Shown here: positions 45,979-54,784 of the stretch, in pieces
How the letters are laid out: each line of letters starts with the position of its first letter
Position numbering within the stretch: position 1 is the stretch's first letter
Assembly (NCBI RefSeq): GCF_020616155.1
Contig: NZ_CP085530.1
Coordinates: forward strand, 1,363,501-1,427,500
Direction: 5' to 3'
Length of the DNA stretch: 64,000 nucleotides
Origin: Vogesella sp. XCS3
Lineage (GTDB): Bacteria > Pseudomonadota > Gammaproteobacteria > Burkholderiales > Chromobacteriaceae
Made by a program: the position numbers and the translations under genes
Notes under the pieces: generated by a model
Databases searched by the model: none
Told to the model about the DNA's origin: nothing
What the model saw: the letters and a program-made list of their open reading frames with translations, nothing else

Positions 45979-46821
45979 ATGTGCCAGCTTTTGGGCATGA
46001 ACTGCAATACGCCCACCGACATCCTGTTTTCCTTTGAAGGCTTCCACCGCCGCGGCGGGCTGACCGACCACCACGCTGACGGCTGGGGCATTGCCTTTTT
46101 CGAGGGCAAGGGCGTGCGCCTGTACCTGGACGATAAACCGTCTGCCGACTCGCCCGTCGCGGCGCTGGTACGCCAGTACCCGATCAAATCGGAAAACGTG
46201 ATCGCGCACATCCGCAAAGCCACGCAAGGCGAAGTGAACCTGGCTAACTGCCACCCGTTCCAGCGCGAGATCTGGGGCCAGTACTGGATTTTTGCCCACA
46301 ACGGCAACCTGGTGGACTTCGCGCCCGCGCCCGGCTGCCACTACAACCCGGTGGGCAGCACCGATTCCGAAGCGGCGTTTTGCTACATCATGGAGCAGCT
46401 ACGCCAGCGCTGGTGCACCGCCCCCACGCTGGACGAGCTATTCGAGGCCATTGAAGGCCTGGCCGCCACGCTGCGCGGCTACGGCGTGTTCAACTTCATG
46501 CTGTCCAACGGCCAATGGCTGTTTACCCACTGCTCTACCAAGCTGCACTACATCGTACGCAAGGCACCGTTCCCCACCGCCCACCTGGTGGACGACGACG
46601 TGACAGTGGATTTTTCCACCGTCACCACGCCAGACGACCGCGTAGCCGTGATTGCCACCGTACCGCTCACCGACAACGAACAGTGGACTGCAATGCAAGA
46701 TGGCGAGCTGGCCCTGTTTGCCGACGGCATCGTGCGGCGCAGCAGCGTGACGCTGCCAGCCACCCGCGCAGCCCAGTGCTGCACGAATGCTGCAAAACCG
46801 TCTGATCCAGCGCAAATCTAG
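45979..46821 (+). CDS. class II glutamine amidotransferase (YafJ-like)
   Basis: A 280-residue protein starting MCQLLGMNCN, where Cys2 becomes the N-terminal nucleophile. GLTDHHADGWGIAFF near residue 30, VIAHIRKATQG near 75, and WIFAHNGNLVDF near 105 are the glutamine-binding elements. It is a stand-alone GATase of the YafJ/EgtC-like type with no synthase domain. The start at 45979 is decided by the obligatory cysteine at position 2. Confidence 0.9.
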   Translation: MCQLLGMNCNTPTDILFSFEGFHRRGGLTDHHADGWGIAFFEGKGVRLYLDDKPSADSPVAALVRQYPIKSENVIAHIRKATQGEVNLANCHPFQREIWGQYWIFAHNGNLVDFAPAPGCHYNPVGSTDSEAAFCYIMEQLRQRWCTAPTLDELFEAIEGLAATLRGYGVFNFMLSNGQWLFTHCSTKLHYIVRKAPFPTAHLVDDDVTVDFSTVTTPDDRVAVIATVPLTDNEQWTAMQDGELALFADGIVRRSSVTLPATRAAQCCTNAAKPSDPAQI

Positions 46822-46904
46822 CCGCTTTACGCCAGGCAGGGCTGGCTAGCCATTTCGATAGCGCCGTATGCTGGAGAAATGAGCCACCCACCGGACCTGC
46901 CAGC

Positions 46905-48713
46905 ATGAGCCGCTTCGACTTTACCCACCCGCCGTTTACCCACCTGAGCCAGCACGAACGGCTGGCACTGGAGGGCGCGGCGGATATCGTGTTCTTCGAT
47001 AACGACGAAGTCATCATGGCCCCCGGCGACAGCGTGGATAGCCTGTACGTGCTGATCAAGGGCGTGGTGCGCGAGATGGCCGACGACGAAGTGCTGGCCG
47101 TGTACCACACGCAAGACACCTTCGACGCCCGCGCCATGGTAGCCGGCGTGGCCACGCAGCGCTTTGTGGTGCACGAAGAGGCGCTGGCCTACTGCCTGCC
47201 GCGCGCCATGGTCATGCAGCTCACCGAAAGCAACCCGCGCTTTGGCGCCTTCTTCTACGCCAGCGTGTCGCAGAAATTCGGTGCGCTGGCGCAAAATGCC
47301 GGCACCCGCGAACTGCAAACCCTGCTCACCGCCACCGTGCGCGACGCCTGTAGCCGCCTGCCGGTCTTTGCCGATGGCCAGGATAGCGTGCTGGACGCTG
47401 CCCGCCTGATGAAACAGCGCAAGAGCAAGTCCATCCTGGTACGCCACATGGGCCAGCTGGGCATGTTCACCACCACCGACTTTCGCGACACCATTCTGAA
47501 CGAGCTACCTTCCAGTACACCGCTACACCAGGTGTGCCATTTCAACCTGATTACCACCGATATCGACGGTTTTCTGTTCGATGCCCTGCTCACCATGACG
47601 CAGCGCAATATCCGCCGCTTGGTGGTGATGGACCAAGGCGAGCCGGTGGGCATTCTGGCGCAGGTAGACATCCTGTCCTATTTCTCCAACCACTCACACC
47701 TGATTGCCCACAAGCTGGAGCGCGCCGACACCCTGGACGAGCTGCAGGACATCGCCGGCCAGATCACCCGCCTGGTGGGCATCCTGTCCAGCCACGGCGT
47801 CAAGGCACCGCAGCTGGGCCGTCTGGTACAGGCACTGAATGCACGGTTGTTCGAGCGCACCTGGCAGCTGATCGCCCCGCCCGAAGTAGTCGCCAACAGC
47901 TGCCTGATTGTCATGGGCTCGGAAGGCCGTGGCGAACAGATCCTGAAAACAGACCAGGACAACGCGCTGATCATCCGCGACGGCTTCGACCACCCCACAC
48001 TGCAAGGCGCCTGCCAGGCATTCAGCGACGCCCTGGCGCGCTTTGGCTACCCGCCGTGCCCGGGGCGCATCATGGTGAGCAACCCGCAGTGGTGCCAGCA
48101 CGAGCAAGGCATGCGCGACCAGCTGTACCGCTGGCTATACCTGCCGGATGCCGATTCGCTGATGAACCTGGCCATCTTTGTGGATGCCGAAGCCGTCGCC
48201 GGCGACCACGCCCTACTGGCGCAGTGCAAACACTACCTGAGCAGCCTGCTATCGGACGACGAAAGCTTCTACGCACGCTTTGCCCGCGCCATCGAACAGT
48301 TCGATACCCCGCTGGGCTTCTTTGCCCAGCTGCTCACCCGCGAGCAGAACGGTGAAGCCACGCTGGATATCAAGAAAGGCGGCATCTTCCCCATCGTGCA
48401 CGGTATCCGCTCGCTGGCTTTACGCCACAATATTGCGGCCAACAACACGTTCGAGCGCCTGCAACGGCTGGTCGAAAACGGCCACCTGGAGCGAGAGTTC
48501 GCCAACGATATCAACGAAACACTGGCTTTCCTGCTGGGCCTGCGCCTGAGCCACGGCCTGGCCGACCTGGAAGACGGCCGCGCGGCCAGCAACCTGATTC
48601 GCCCCGACCGCCTGTCCACGCTGGAAAAAGACCTGCTCAAAGACGCCCTGGCGCTGGTAAAAAAATTCAAGAGCCTGCTACGCCACCAATTCCGCCTGGG
48701 GGCCGTGGCATGA
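46905..48713 (+). CDS. cNMP-binding / CBS / DUF294 nucleotidyltransferase-like protein
   Basis: A 602-residue cytoplasmic signalling protein. A cyclic-nucleotide-binding-like domain occupies residues 10-115 (FFDNDEVIMAPGDSVDSLYVLIKGVVRE). Two CBS motifs follow (about 150-270; RKSKSILVRHMGQLGMFTTTDFRD, NIRRLVVMDQGEPVGILAQVDIL). Then comes a DUF294 GlnD-like nucleotidyltransferase with GSEGRGEQILKTDQDNALI near 340 and a helical C-terminus. The stop overlaps the next gene. Such proteins often pair with an exonuclease and are linked to acetate/CoA metabolism or potassium/cAMP signals; the role is unproven. Confidence 0.88.
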   Translation: MSRFDFTHPPFTHLSQHERLALEGAADIVFFDNDEVIMAPGDSVDSLYVLIKGVVREMADDEVLAVYHTQDTFDARAMVAGVATQRFVVHEEALAYCLPRAMVMQLTESNPRFGAFFYASVSQKFGALAQNAGTRELQTLLTATVRDACSRLPVFADGQDSVLDAARLMKQRKSKSILVRHMGQLGMFTTTDFRDTILNELPSSTPLHQVCHFNLITTDIDGFLFDALLTMTQRNIRRLVVMDQGEPVGILAQVDILSYFSNHSHLIAHKLERADTLDELQDIAGQITRLVGILSSHGVKAPQLGRLVQALNARLFERTWQLIAPPEVVANSCLIVMGSEGRGEQILKTDQDNALIIRDGFDHPTLQGACQAFSDALARFGYPPCPGRIMVSNPQWCQHEQGMRDQLYRWLYLPDADSLMNLAIFVDAEAVAGDHALLAQCKHYLSSLLSDDESFYARFARAIEQFDTPLGFFAQLLTREQNGEATLDIKKGGIFPIVHGIRSLALRHNIAANNTFERLQRLVENGHLEREFANDINETLAFLLGLRLSHGLADLEDGRAASNLIRPDRLSTLEKDLLKDALALVKKFKSLLRHQFRLGAVA

Positions 48714-49318
48714 TAGGCGCGCTGAAAAAACAGTGGGCGGCCCACCGGCTGAAAGACCCGCGCTTTGCCATGCTGCTGCAAGAACAGAACGAAGAGCTGG
48801 TCAGCGTAGACTGCGAAACCACCAGCCTGAACGTGCGCGACGCCGAGCTACTCTCCATTGGCGCCGTCAAGATACGCGGCCAACGTATCCTCAGCAGTGA
48901 AGCGTTCTACGTGCTGGTGCGTCCGGAGCGCAAGCCGGACGCCGGCAGCGTGCGCATACACGGCCTGCGCCCCCGTGACGTATCGGACGGCCTTGCGCCG
49001 CAAGAGGCGGTAACCCGCTTGCTGGACTTTATCGGCGGCCGCCCGCTGGTGGGCTACTACCTGGAGTACGATGTGGCCATCCTGAACAAGTACGTGCAGC
49101 CGCTGGCCGGCATCAAGCTGCCAAACAGGCAGATCGAAGTTTCCGGCCGCTACTACGATTACAAGCTGCGGCAAAACCCGGACAGCAACGTCGACCTGCG
49201 CCTGGCCACGCTGGTAGACGACCTGCGCGTCCCCGCCCTGCCACGCCACGACGCACTGAACGACGCCATCACCGCCAGCATGCTCTACCTGGCGCTGAAA
49301 AAGCGCGGTTTCGGCTAG
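48710..49318 (+). CDS. DnaQ-like 3'-5' exonuclease
   Basis: A 202-residue DEDDh exonuclease. Motif I is VSVDCETTSL near residue 33, motif II GYYLEYDVAILNKY near 116 and motif III the C-terminal RHDALNDAITASML near 180. It overlaps the CBS/DUF294 gene by four bases (ATGA), so the pair is co-translated. It is shorter than the DNA polymerase III epsilon subunit and probably a stand-alone nuclease acting with its partner. Confidence 0.88.
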   Translation: MIGALKKQWAAHRLKDPRFAMLLQEQNEELVSVDCETTSLNVRDAELLSIGAVKIRGQRILSSEAFYVLVRPERKPDAGSVRIHGLRPRDVSDGLAPQEAVTRLLDFIGGRPLVGYYLEYDVAILNKYVQPLAGIKLPNRQIEVSGRYYDYKLRQNPDSNVDLRLATLVDDLRVPALPRHDALNDAITASMLYLALKKRGFG

Positions 49319-49354
49319 CTAGCTGCTCACCGCCGTTGCACCTGCATGCCAGCG

Positions 49355-49387
49355 CATGCGGCCAACCTTCAGCAAGTTGGCCGCATG
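49355..49387. repeat. inverted pair of the interspersed repeat
   Basis: CATGCGGCCAACCTT (49355-49369) faces AAGTTGGCCGCATG (49374-49387), forming a near-perfect stem with one bulged base. It stands directly beside a canonical terminator, between convergent genes. Confidence 0.75.
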
Positions 49388-49391
49388 AAAA

Positions 49392-49415
49392 AAGGGCGTG
49401 CTTTCGCACGCCCTT
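49392..49415 (-). terminator. intrinsic terminator between convergent genes
   Basis: AAGGGCGTGC (49392-49401) pairs with GCACGCCCTT (49406-49415). The minus strand continues with a T run, so it best serves the minus-strand Rossmann gene. Confidence 0.85.
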
Positions 49416-49484
49416 CAAGCCAGCCGGCACAGTCGCACACCGGCCGTTTACTGCATCGATACTTTAGTAGCCCAGCACGAGCCT

Positions 49485-49859
49485 TCAGTAGCTGAGCGAG
49501 TCATGGCGGGTTTCCACCAGCTCGCCTGCCGACAGCGACATCAGCAGCAGGGCAATACGCTCGTGCATGATGACGGTGTGGGTGTTACCGGCAAACTGCA
49601 TGAAACGGCGCAGATCTTCGCGCACTTTGCGCGAGCCGGTCAGGTCGATGATGATATCCACGCGCTCGCCCTGCTCGGCCAGCTCGATAAAGTTGTCGGT
49701 TACCGGCACCCCGCGCTCACGCGCCAATGCCACGCCCGGCAAGGCCAGATTGAGCTCGGCAACGCCGATCAGCTCCACATAGGGCGCATTCAGCAGCTGC
49801 CGCAACAGAGGTGTCGCCGTTTCACCGGCGCCCACCATGGCAATACGAATCTTGTTCAT
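49485..49859 (-). CDS. small Rossmann-fold NAD-binding-like protein
   Basis: A 124-residue protein with an N-terminal dinucleotide-binding motif (IRIAMVGAGETATPLLRQL) and a following strand-acidic end (VELIGVAEL). It resembles the N-terminal half of homoserine-dehydrogenase- or DapB-like oxidoreductases. No catalytic domain follows, so it may act as a sensor or partner. GAGG lies six bases before ATG 49859, which decides that start over ATG 49865. Unknown function. Confidence 0.7.
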   Translation of the reverse strand: MNKIRIAMVGAGETATPLLRQLLNAPYVELIGVAELNLALPGVALARERGVPVTDNFIELAEQGERVDIIIDLTGSRKVREDLRRFMQFAGNTHTVIMHERIALLLMSLSAGELVETRHDSLSY

Positions 49860-50070
49860 GTCCATCCTCGCTTGCGCCTTATGTAACACGCATTGAAGCG
49901 CGTACTTTATCAAGCCCGCCCCGGCGCGATTTGCGCCAGATCAAACCCGGGCACTTTGTATAGAAATCATAAGCAATGCGCAGTTTTATTGCCCAATCTT
50001 GCAATAAAAAGGCATGAAACAAAACCCATCCCGCATCAACCGCCTTACTGCGGATCGCGGCTCACGGCCG

Positions 50071-50322
50071 TCAGTGCAAGGCGTGCCGGCTCAAAAAGCG
50101 GATGTAACCCACACTTTCTATCCAGTAAGCACCATCAGCCAGCGGTGTTGCCTCTTCCAGGTCGGCCACGGTCAACACCAGGTCGGCTTCGTCGATATGC
50201 GCCTCCAGTGCCACATCGTCGTCATCGGCGTAGTCTTCGCTGGCGTACATGAATTCCGGCTTCACCAGCTGGTTGTTCACCTGGATGTATTCGGACTGAT
50301 TCATCAAACGCAGGATGTTCAT
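50071..50322 (-). CDS. small acidic hypothetical protein
   Basis: An 83-residue soluble protein with a strongly acidic centre (YASEDYADDDDVALEAHIDEADL) and no signal peptide or helix-turn-helix. AAGGAGCAAGCC precedes ATG 50322, a good ribosome site. No family recognised. It lies downstream of radC on the same strand with a repeat-derived hairpin between. The 211 bases before the neighbouring gene at 49859 hold nothing obvious. Confidence 0.65.
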   Translation of the reverse strand: MNILRLMNQSEYIQVNNQLVKPEFMYASEDYADDDDVALEAHIDEADLVLTVADLEEATPLADGAYWIESVGYIRFLSRHALH

Positions 50323-50340
50323 GGCTTGCTCCTTGTGATC

Positions 50341-50363
50341 CGGCCAACCGGCATGGTTGGCCG
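50341..50363. repeat. repeat-derived hairpin between radC and the acidic protein
   Basis: CGGCCAACC (50341-50349) pairs with GGTTGGCCG (50355-50363) around GGCAT. The right arm is an exact copy of the interspersed repeat; the left arm has one mismatch at its outer base. Confidence 0.65.
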
Positions 50364-50397
50364 CACGACAACAGCAGGGGCAGCCCAAGGGCCGCCG

Positions 50398-51072
50398 CTA
50401 CACCCAGCCGCGCGCCGCCAGTGATTCGGCGTGCTCGCCCGTGACAACAAAATGGTCCAGCAAGTTGATATCGACCAGCTGCAAAGCCTGCTTGAGCGTA
50501 GCGGTAAGCCGGCGGTCGGCGTCGGAAGGCTCGGCCACGCCCGAGGGGTGGTTATGCGCCACAATCACGCTGCAGGCATTGTGCTGCAAAGCCCGCCGCA
50601 CCACCTCGCGCGGGTAGACCCGTGTTTCGGTAAGCGTGCCCCTGGCCAGTTCTTCGACAGCCAGCACGCGGTATTGTGCCGTGAGAAAAATCACGCTGAA
50701 CACCTCCACCTCGCAATAGCCTATCGCCACGCGCAGAAAGCGCTGCACGGCTTCCGGGCTGTTCAGTACGTCTGCCGCAGCCATTTCTTCGGCCAGCAGC
50801 CGCCGCGCCAACTCGTGCATGGCCATGAACTGCACGTACTTGGCAGGCCCCAGCCCGGCTTGCTGCTGGAACTCGTCAGCCCGCGCACCCAGCAAACGCC
50901 CCAGGCTGCCAAAACGCTGCATTAACAAACGTGCCATATCGACAGCCGAGCATCCTTTGATGCCCGTTCTTAGAAATATCGCCAGCAATTCGGCATCTGA
51001 CAAGGCTTGCGCCCCCCGTGCCAACAATTTTTCACGCGGACGTTCGGCCGCGGGCCATTCGCTAATAGACAT
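50398..51072 (-). CDS. radC: RadC-family JAB/MPN-domain protein
   Basis: A 224-residue protein. N-terminal helix-hairpin-helix region (ALSDAELLAIFLRTG, LLGARADEFQQQAGLGPAKY) and a C-terminal JAMM metalloprotease-like domain with VIVAHNHPSGVAEPSDADRRLT near residue 165. The role of RadC proteins is unsettled; classical DNA-repair evidence has been questioned. It is divergent from coaBC, the usual betaproteobacterial neighbour. Confidence 0.93.
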   Translation of the reverse strand: MSISEWPAAERPREKLLARGAQALSDAELLAIFLRTGIKGCSAVDMARLLMQRFGSLGRLLGARADEFQQQAGLGPAKYVQFMAMHELARRLLAEEMAAADVLNSPEAVQRFLRVAIGYCEVEVFSVIFLTAQYRVLAVEELARGTLTETRVYPREVVRRALQHNACSVIVAHNHPSGVAEPSDADRRLTATLKQALQLVDINLLDHFVVTGEHAESLAARGWV

Positions 51073-51229
51073 AGTCCCTCCTGCGCGCTGACGAAGTCTT
51101 CATCATCATGCATGCAGCGGCCTCCATAAAATGCATTTTTCATGAAAAACAGCCCATGCACGGCAGCCTGCGTGCAGGTGCAGCATTACGTTACAATCAT
51201 GCCTTGCACGACATACGGCAGGCCGTAAC

Positions 51230-52423
51230 ATGACGCAGAAACGCATTCTTCTAGGCATTACCGGCGGTATTGCCGCCTACAAGTCGGCCGAACTGACCCG
51301 GCTGCTGGTAAAGGCAGGCCACCATGTAGAAGTGGTAATGAGCGAGTCCGCTACCCGCTTTGTCACCCCCGCTACTTTCCAGGCGCTGTCTGGCCATGCT
51401 GTTTACACCGATATCTGGGACCCACGCCCGGCCAACGCCATGGCGCATATCGAGATGTCACGCCGCGCCGACGTTTTCCTGATCGTACCGGCCACCGCCG
51501 ACTGCATTTTCAAGCTGGCGCACGGCGCCTGCGACGACCTGATCAGCACCATGGCTGCCGCCCGTACCTGCCCGCTGGTAGTAGTGCCTGCCATGAACCG
51601 CCAGATGTGGGAGAACCCGCCCAACCTGCGCAATATCGCGCAGCTGCAGGCAGACGGCGTACAGGTGTGGGGCCCGGCGCACGGCGTACAGGCCTGTGGC
51701 GAAACCGGCCCTGGACGCATGCTGGAGCCGGAAGAAGTGTTCGATCTGCTGGGCGGCGTATTCAGCACCAAACCGCTGGCAGGCAAGAAGGTATTGCTGA
51801 CCGCCGGCCCCACTTACGAGCCGATCGACACCGTACGCGGCATTACCAATATCAGCTCCGGCAAGATGGGTTACGCCTTGGCGCGTGCCTGCCGCGACGC
51901 CGGCGCCGAGGTGACCCTGGTCAGCGGCCCTACTGCCCTGACCCCGCCCACGCTGGTGCATACCATTGCGGTACAGAGCGCACAGGACATGTACCAGGCG
52001 GTACTGGCTGAGGTTGGCCGCAGCGATGTGTTCATCAGCGTGGCCGCCGTAGCGGACTACCGCGTGAAAAACCGCTCGGAGCACAAGATCAAGAAAGGCG
52101 ACAGCCTGCCGGTGATCGAGCTGGAAGAAAACCCCGATATCCTGGCCACCGTGGCTGGCTTGCCCGCCGCCCCGTTCTGCGTGGGTTTTGCCGCAGAAAG
52201 CCAGAACCTGCTGCAGTTTGCCGACCAGAAACGTCGTCGCAAAAAAGTCCCTTTACTGGTGGCCAACCTGGCCCAGCACGCCATGGGCGCTGACACCAAT
52301 AGCGTGACGCTACTGGATGACCAGGGCCAGCACCCGCTGCCCGATATGCCCAAGGCCGATGTGGCCCGTGCCATCGTTCAACATCTGGCCCAAAGCCTTA
52401 ACCTGAAAACTGACATCGCATGA
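51230..52423 (+). CDS. coaBC: bifunctional phosphopantothenoylcysteine decarboxylase / phosphopantothenate-cysteine ligase
   Basis: A 397-residue CoA-biosynthesis enzyme. The N-terminal flavin decarboxylase (residues 1-185) has [18 protein letters not shown], the catalytic histidine in [11 protein letters not shown] near 73, PAMNRQMW near 125, and the cysteine of [10 protein letters not shown] near 158. The C-terminal synthetase has [22 protein letters not shown] near 195. The stop overlaps dut by four bases. Confidence 0.96.
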   Translation: MTQKRILLGITGGIAAYKSAELTRLLVKAGHHVEVVMSESATRFVTPATFQALSGHAVYTDIWDPRPANAMAHIEMSRRADVFLIVPATADCIFKLAHGACDDLISTMAAARTCPLVVVPAMNRQMWENPPNLRNIAQLQADGVQVWGPAHGVQACGETGPGRMLEPEEVFDLLGGVFSTKPLAGKKVLLTAGPTYEPIDTVRGITNISSGKMGYALARACRDAGAEVTLVSGPTALTPPTLVHTIAVQSAQDMYQAVLAEVGRSDVFISVAAVADYRVKNRSEHKIKKGDSLPVIELEENPDILATVAGLPAAPFCVGFAAESQNLLQFADQKRRRKKVPLLVANLAQHAMGADTNSVTLLDDQGQHPLPDMPKADVARAIVQHLAQSLNLKTDIA

Positions 52424-52872
52424 AACCTGTAATCGACGTACAACTCCTGGACCCACGCCTGAAAGACAACCTGCCAGCCTACGCTACCAGCGGCTCTGCC
52501 GGCCTGGACCTGCGTGCCGCAACAGAGGCCGACATGGTGATCCAGCCTGGCGAAACCGTGCTGGTACCTACCGGCATGGCCATCCACCTGGCCGACCCGG
52601 GCCTGGCGGCCATGATCCTGCCGCGCTCAGGCCTGGGCCACAAACACGGTATTGTGCTGGGCAACCTCACCGGCCTGATCGACTCCGACTACCAGGGCCA
52701 GTTGTTCGTCTCGGTGTGGAATCGCAGCAACATGCCGTTTACATTGGCGCCTATGGAACGCATTGCACAGATGATTATCGTGCCTGTGGTACAAGTAGGG
52801 TTTAATATTGTAGAGAGTTTTATCGATACGGAACGCGGCAGCGGTGGCTTTGGTAGTACTGGCCGCCAGTAA
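52420..52872 (+). CDS. dut: dUTP diphosphatase
   Basis: A 150-residue trimeric dUTPase that removes dUTP and makes dUMP. All five motifs are seen: [42 protein letters not shown] and [11 protein letters not shown] at the C-terminus. It overlaps coaBC by ATGA, the conserved coaBC-dut arrangement. Confidence 0.97.
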   Translation: MKPVIDVQLLDPRLKDNLPAYATSGSAGLDLRAATEADMVIQPGETVLVPTGMAIHLADPGLAAMILPRSGLGHKHGIVLGNLTGLIDSDYQGQLFVSVWNRSNMPFTLAPMERIAQMIIVPVVQVGFNIVESFIDTERGSGGFGSTGRQ

Positions 52873-52887
52873 AGACTATTGTCACGG

Positions 52888-53880
52888 ATGAAAATGGATC
52901 AGCATTTCCCCCCCTCCAGCATCGCCACCTTGATGGAACAAATGGCGAAAATGACCTCGCAGCGTGAGCAGCGCGAGCTGGAGCGGGCATTGCTGGAGCT
53001 GGTAGGTGCCTTTCTGCAAAGCCAGAGCATTGCCCTGTACGGTGTACGGCACGCAGAGTCGCTGCCCGAGCTGAAGCTGCTGCAAGTCAGCGGGGAAGAC
53101 GATAGCCTGATCTCCCCCGAAGGCTGCGGCTGGCTGCCTGCCGGTGACGATGCGCGCAAAGCCATTGCCATTGGCCGCGATAATCGCGCCCCGTGGGAGT
53201 ATGGTGGCCATATCTGGCAGGTGATTTACCAGAAAAACAACATCATCGCGCTGCTGCAGATAGAGCACGGCCCACTTGAGCCGGACGATCTGGGCTTTCT
53301 GAGTGGCATGGTACGCATTCACGAAAACTATCTACGCCTGCTGTACGACGCGGAACGTGACATGCTTACCGGCCTGCTGAACCGCCGCTCCTTCGATGCC
53401 CGCCTGTACGAGCTGCTGGACAAGCCGGACTACCAGCACACGCTGGCGCTGGTGGATATCGACCACTTCAAGCTGGTGAACGACCGTTACGGCCACATCG
53501 TGGGCGACGAGGTACTGCTACTGGTGGCTCACCACATGGAGCAAGTACTGGGCGTGCACGCCCAGCTGTACCGTTATGGTGGCGAGGAGTTCGGCATTAT
53601 CCTGCGCGACGAGCCACAACTGGCCATGACCCGGCTGGAAGCACTGCGCGAAAACATCGCCAGCTTCAACTTCCCGCAAGTAGGCCAGGTGCATATCAGC
53701 ATGGGCTACGTGCTGATAGGCGGGCAAATGCTGCCGGCCAACGTGGTAGAGCAAGCCGACCGCGCGCTGTACTACGCCAAGGAAAACGGCCGCAACCAGA
53801 CTTGTGCCTACACCCAGCTGCTACAGCGCGGCGAGATCACCGAACAGCCCCAGCACGAAGGCGATATCGAGCTGTTCTGA
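52888..53880 (+). CDS. GGDEF-domain diguanylate cyclase
   Basis: A 330-residue protein. The N-terminal half (about 1-150) looks like a degenerate GAF/PAS-type sensor with no membrane segment. The C-terminal GGDEF domain has DMLTGLLNRRSFDARL near 158, LVDIDHFKLVNDRYGH near 186 and the active site RYGGEEFGIIL near 231. No RxxD inhibitory site precedes the signature, so product inhibition may be weak. ATG 52888 is preferred to a TTG nine bases earlier. It is 15 bases after dut and ends at a strong terminator. Confidence 0.9.
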   Translation: MKMDQHFPPSSIATLMEQMAKMTSQREQRELERALLELVGAFLQSQSIALYGVRHAESLPELKLLQVSGEDDSLISPEGCGWLPAGDDARKAIAIGRDNRAPWEYGGHIWQVIYQKNNIIALLQIEHGPLEPDDLGFLSGMVRIHENYLRLLYDAERDMLTGLLNRRSFDARLYELLDKPDYQHTLALVDIDHFKLVNDRYGHIVGDEVLLLVAHHMEQVLGVHAQLYRYGGEEFGIILRDEPQLAMTRLEALRENIASFNFPQVGQVHISMGYVLIGGQMLPANVVEQADRALYYAKENGRNQTCAYTQLLQRGEITEQPQHEGDIELF

Positions 53881-53907
53881 CCCTGTTGCGGCCAACCTTG
53901 GCCAGTA

Positions 53908-53937
53908 AAAAGCCCCTGCCAACCGGCAGGGGCTTTT
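53908..53937 (+). terminator. terminator after the diguanylate cyclase (bidirectional)
   Basis: AAAAGCCCCTGCC (53908-53920) pairs with GGCAGGGGCTTTT (53925-53937) around AACC, between convergent genes, immediately after one full copy of the interspersed repeat (53888-53899). Confidence 0.88.
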
Positions 53938-53956
53938 GCTTGATGCACAGCCGGCA

Positions 53957-54781
53957 TCAGGCAGCGCTGGTACGCGTCTTCTCGGCGCGGCCGCGCAGCC
54001 ATTCCAGCGTCAGCAGCAAGGCGATGGAGAACAGGATCAGCACCGTGGCCGCAGCGGCAATCGCCGGGCTGATGTTTTCCTTGATGCCGCCAAACATCTG
54101 GCGCGGCAGCGTGGTTTGCTCGGGGCCGGCCAGGAACAGCGTCACCACCACCTCGTCGAACGAGGTAGCAAAGGCAAACAGCGCACCCGAGATCACACCT
54201 GGCGCAATCAGCGGCAGCACGATGCGGCGGTAGGTGGTGATCGGGTTAGCCCCCAGGCTGGCGCTGGCGCGGATCAGGTTGGCATTGAAGCCGCGCAGCG
54301 TGGCCGACACGGTAATCACCACAAACGGCACGCCCAGCGCGGTATGCACCAGAATCAGCGCAAAGTAGCTATTGGACAGGCCCAGCGGAGCAAAGAACAG
54401 ATAAGCCCCCACGCCGACGATCACCACCGGCACCACCATGGGCGAGATCAACACACTCATCAGCACCGATTTGCCGGGGAAGTCCGACGAGGTCAGGCCC
54501 ACAGCCGCCAGTGTGCCCAGCGTGGTGGCCAGCAAGGTGGCAGCCGGCGCCACGATAAAGCTGTTCTTCAGCGAGGTCAGCCACACGCCGTTGCCGAAGA
54601 ATTCCTCGTACCAGCGCAGCGAGAACGACTCGATCGGGTACAGCAGAAAGGTATCGGCCGAAAACGACAGTGGCACGATCACCAGTAACGGCGACACCAG
54701 GAAGATCAGGATCAGCACGCAAAAAATGCGGAAACTCCAGAACCAGATGCGCTCGATAGGCGAAGCATAAGTTGGCAGCAT
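53957..54781 (-). CDS. polyamine-type ABC transporter permease (PotC/PotI-like)
   Basis: A 274-residue inner-membrane permease with about six hydrophobic helices. The EAA-type loop is in RASASLGANPITTYRRIVLPLIAPGVISG near residue 180. It resembles PotC/PotI of spermidine/putrescine transporters. It is the last gene of a four-gene operon (ATPase, binding protein, permease, permease) and starts three bases after the partner permease stop. Confidence 0.9.
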   Translation of the reverse strand: MLPTYASPIERIWFWSFRIFCVLILIFLVSPLLVIVPLSFSADTFLLYPIESFSLRWYEEFFGNGVWLTSLKNSFIVAPAATLLATTLGTLAAVGLTSSDFPGKSVLMSVLISPMVVPVVIVGVGAYLFFAPLGLSNSYFALILVHTALGVPFVVITVSATLRGFNANLIRASASLGANPITTYRRIVLPLIAPGVISGALFAFATSFDEVVVTLFLAGPEQTTLPRQMFGGIKENISPAIAAAATVLILFSIALLLTLEWLRGRAEKTRTSAA

Positions 54782-54784
54782 GGC

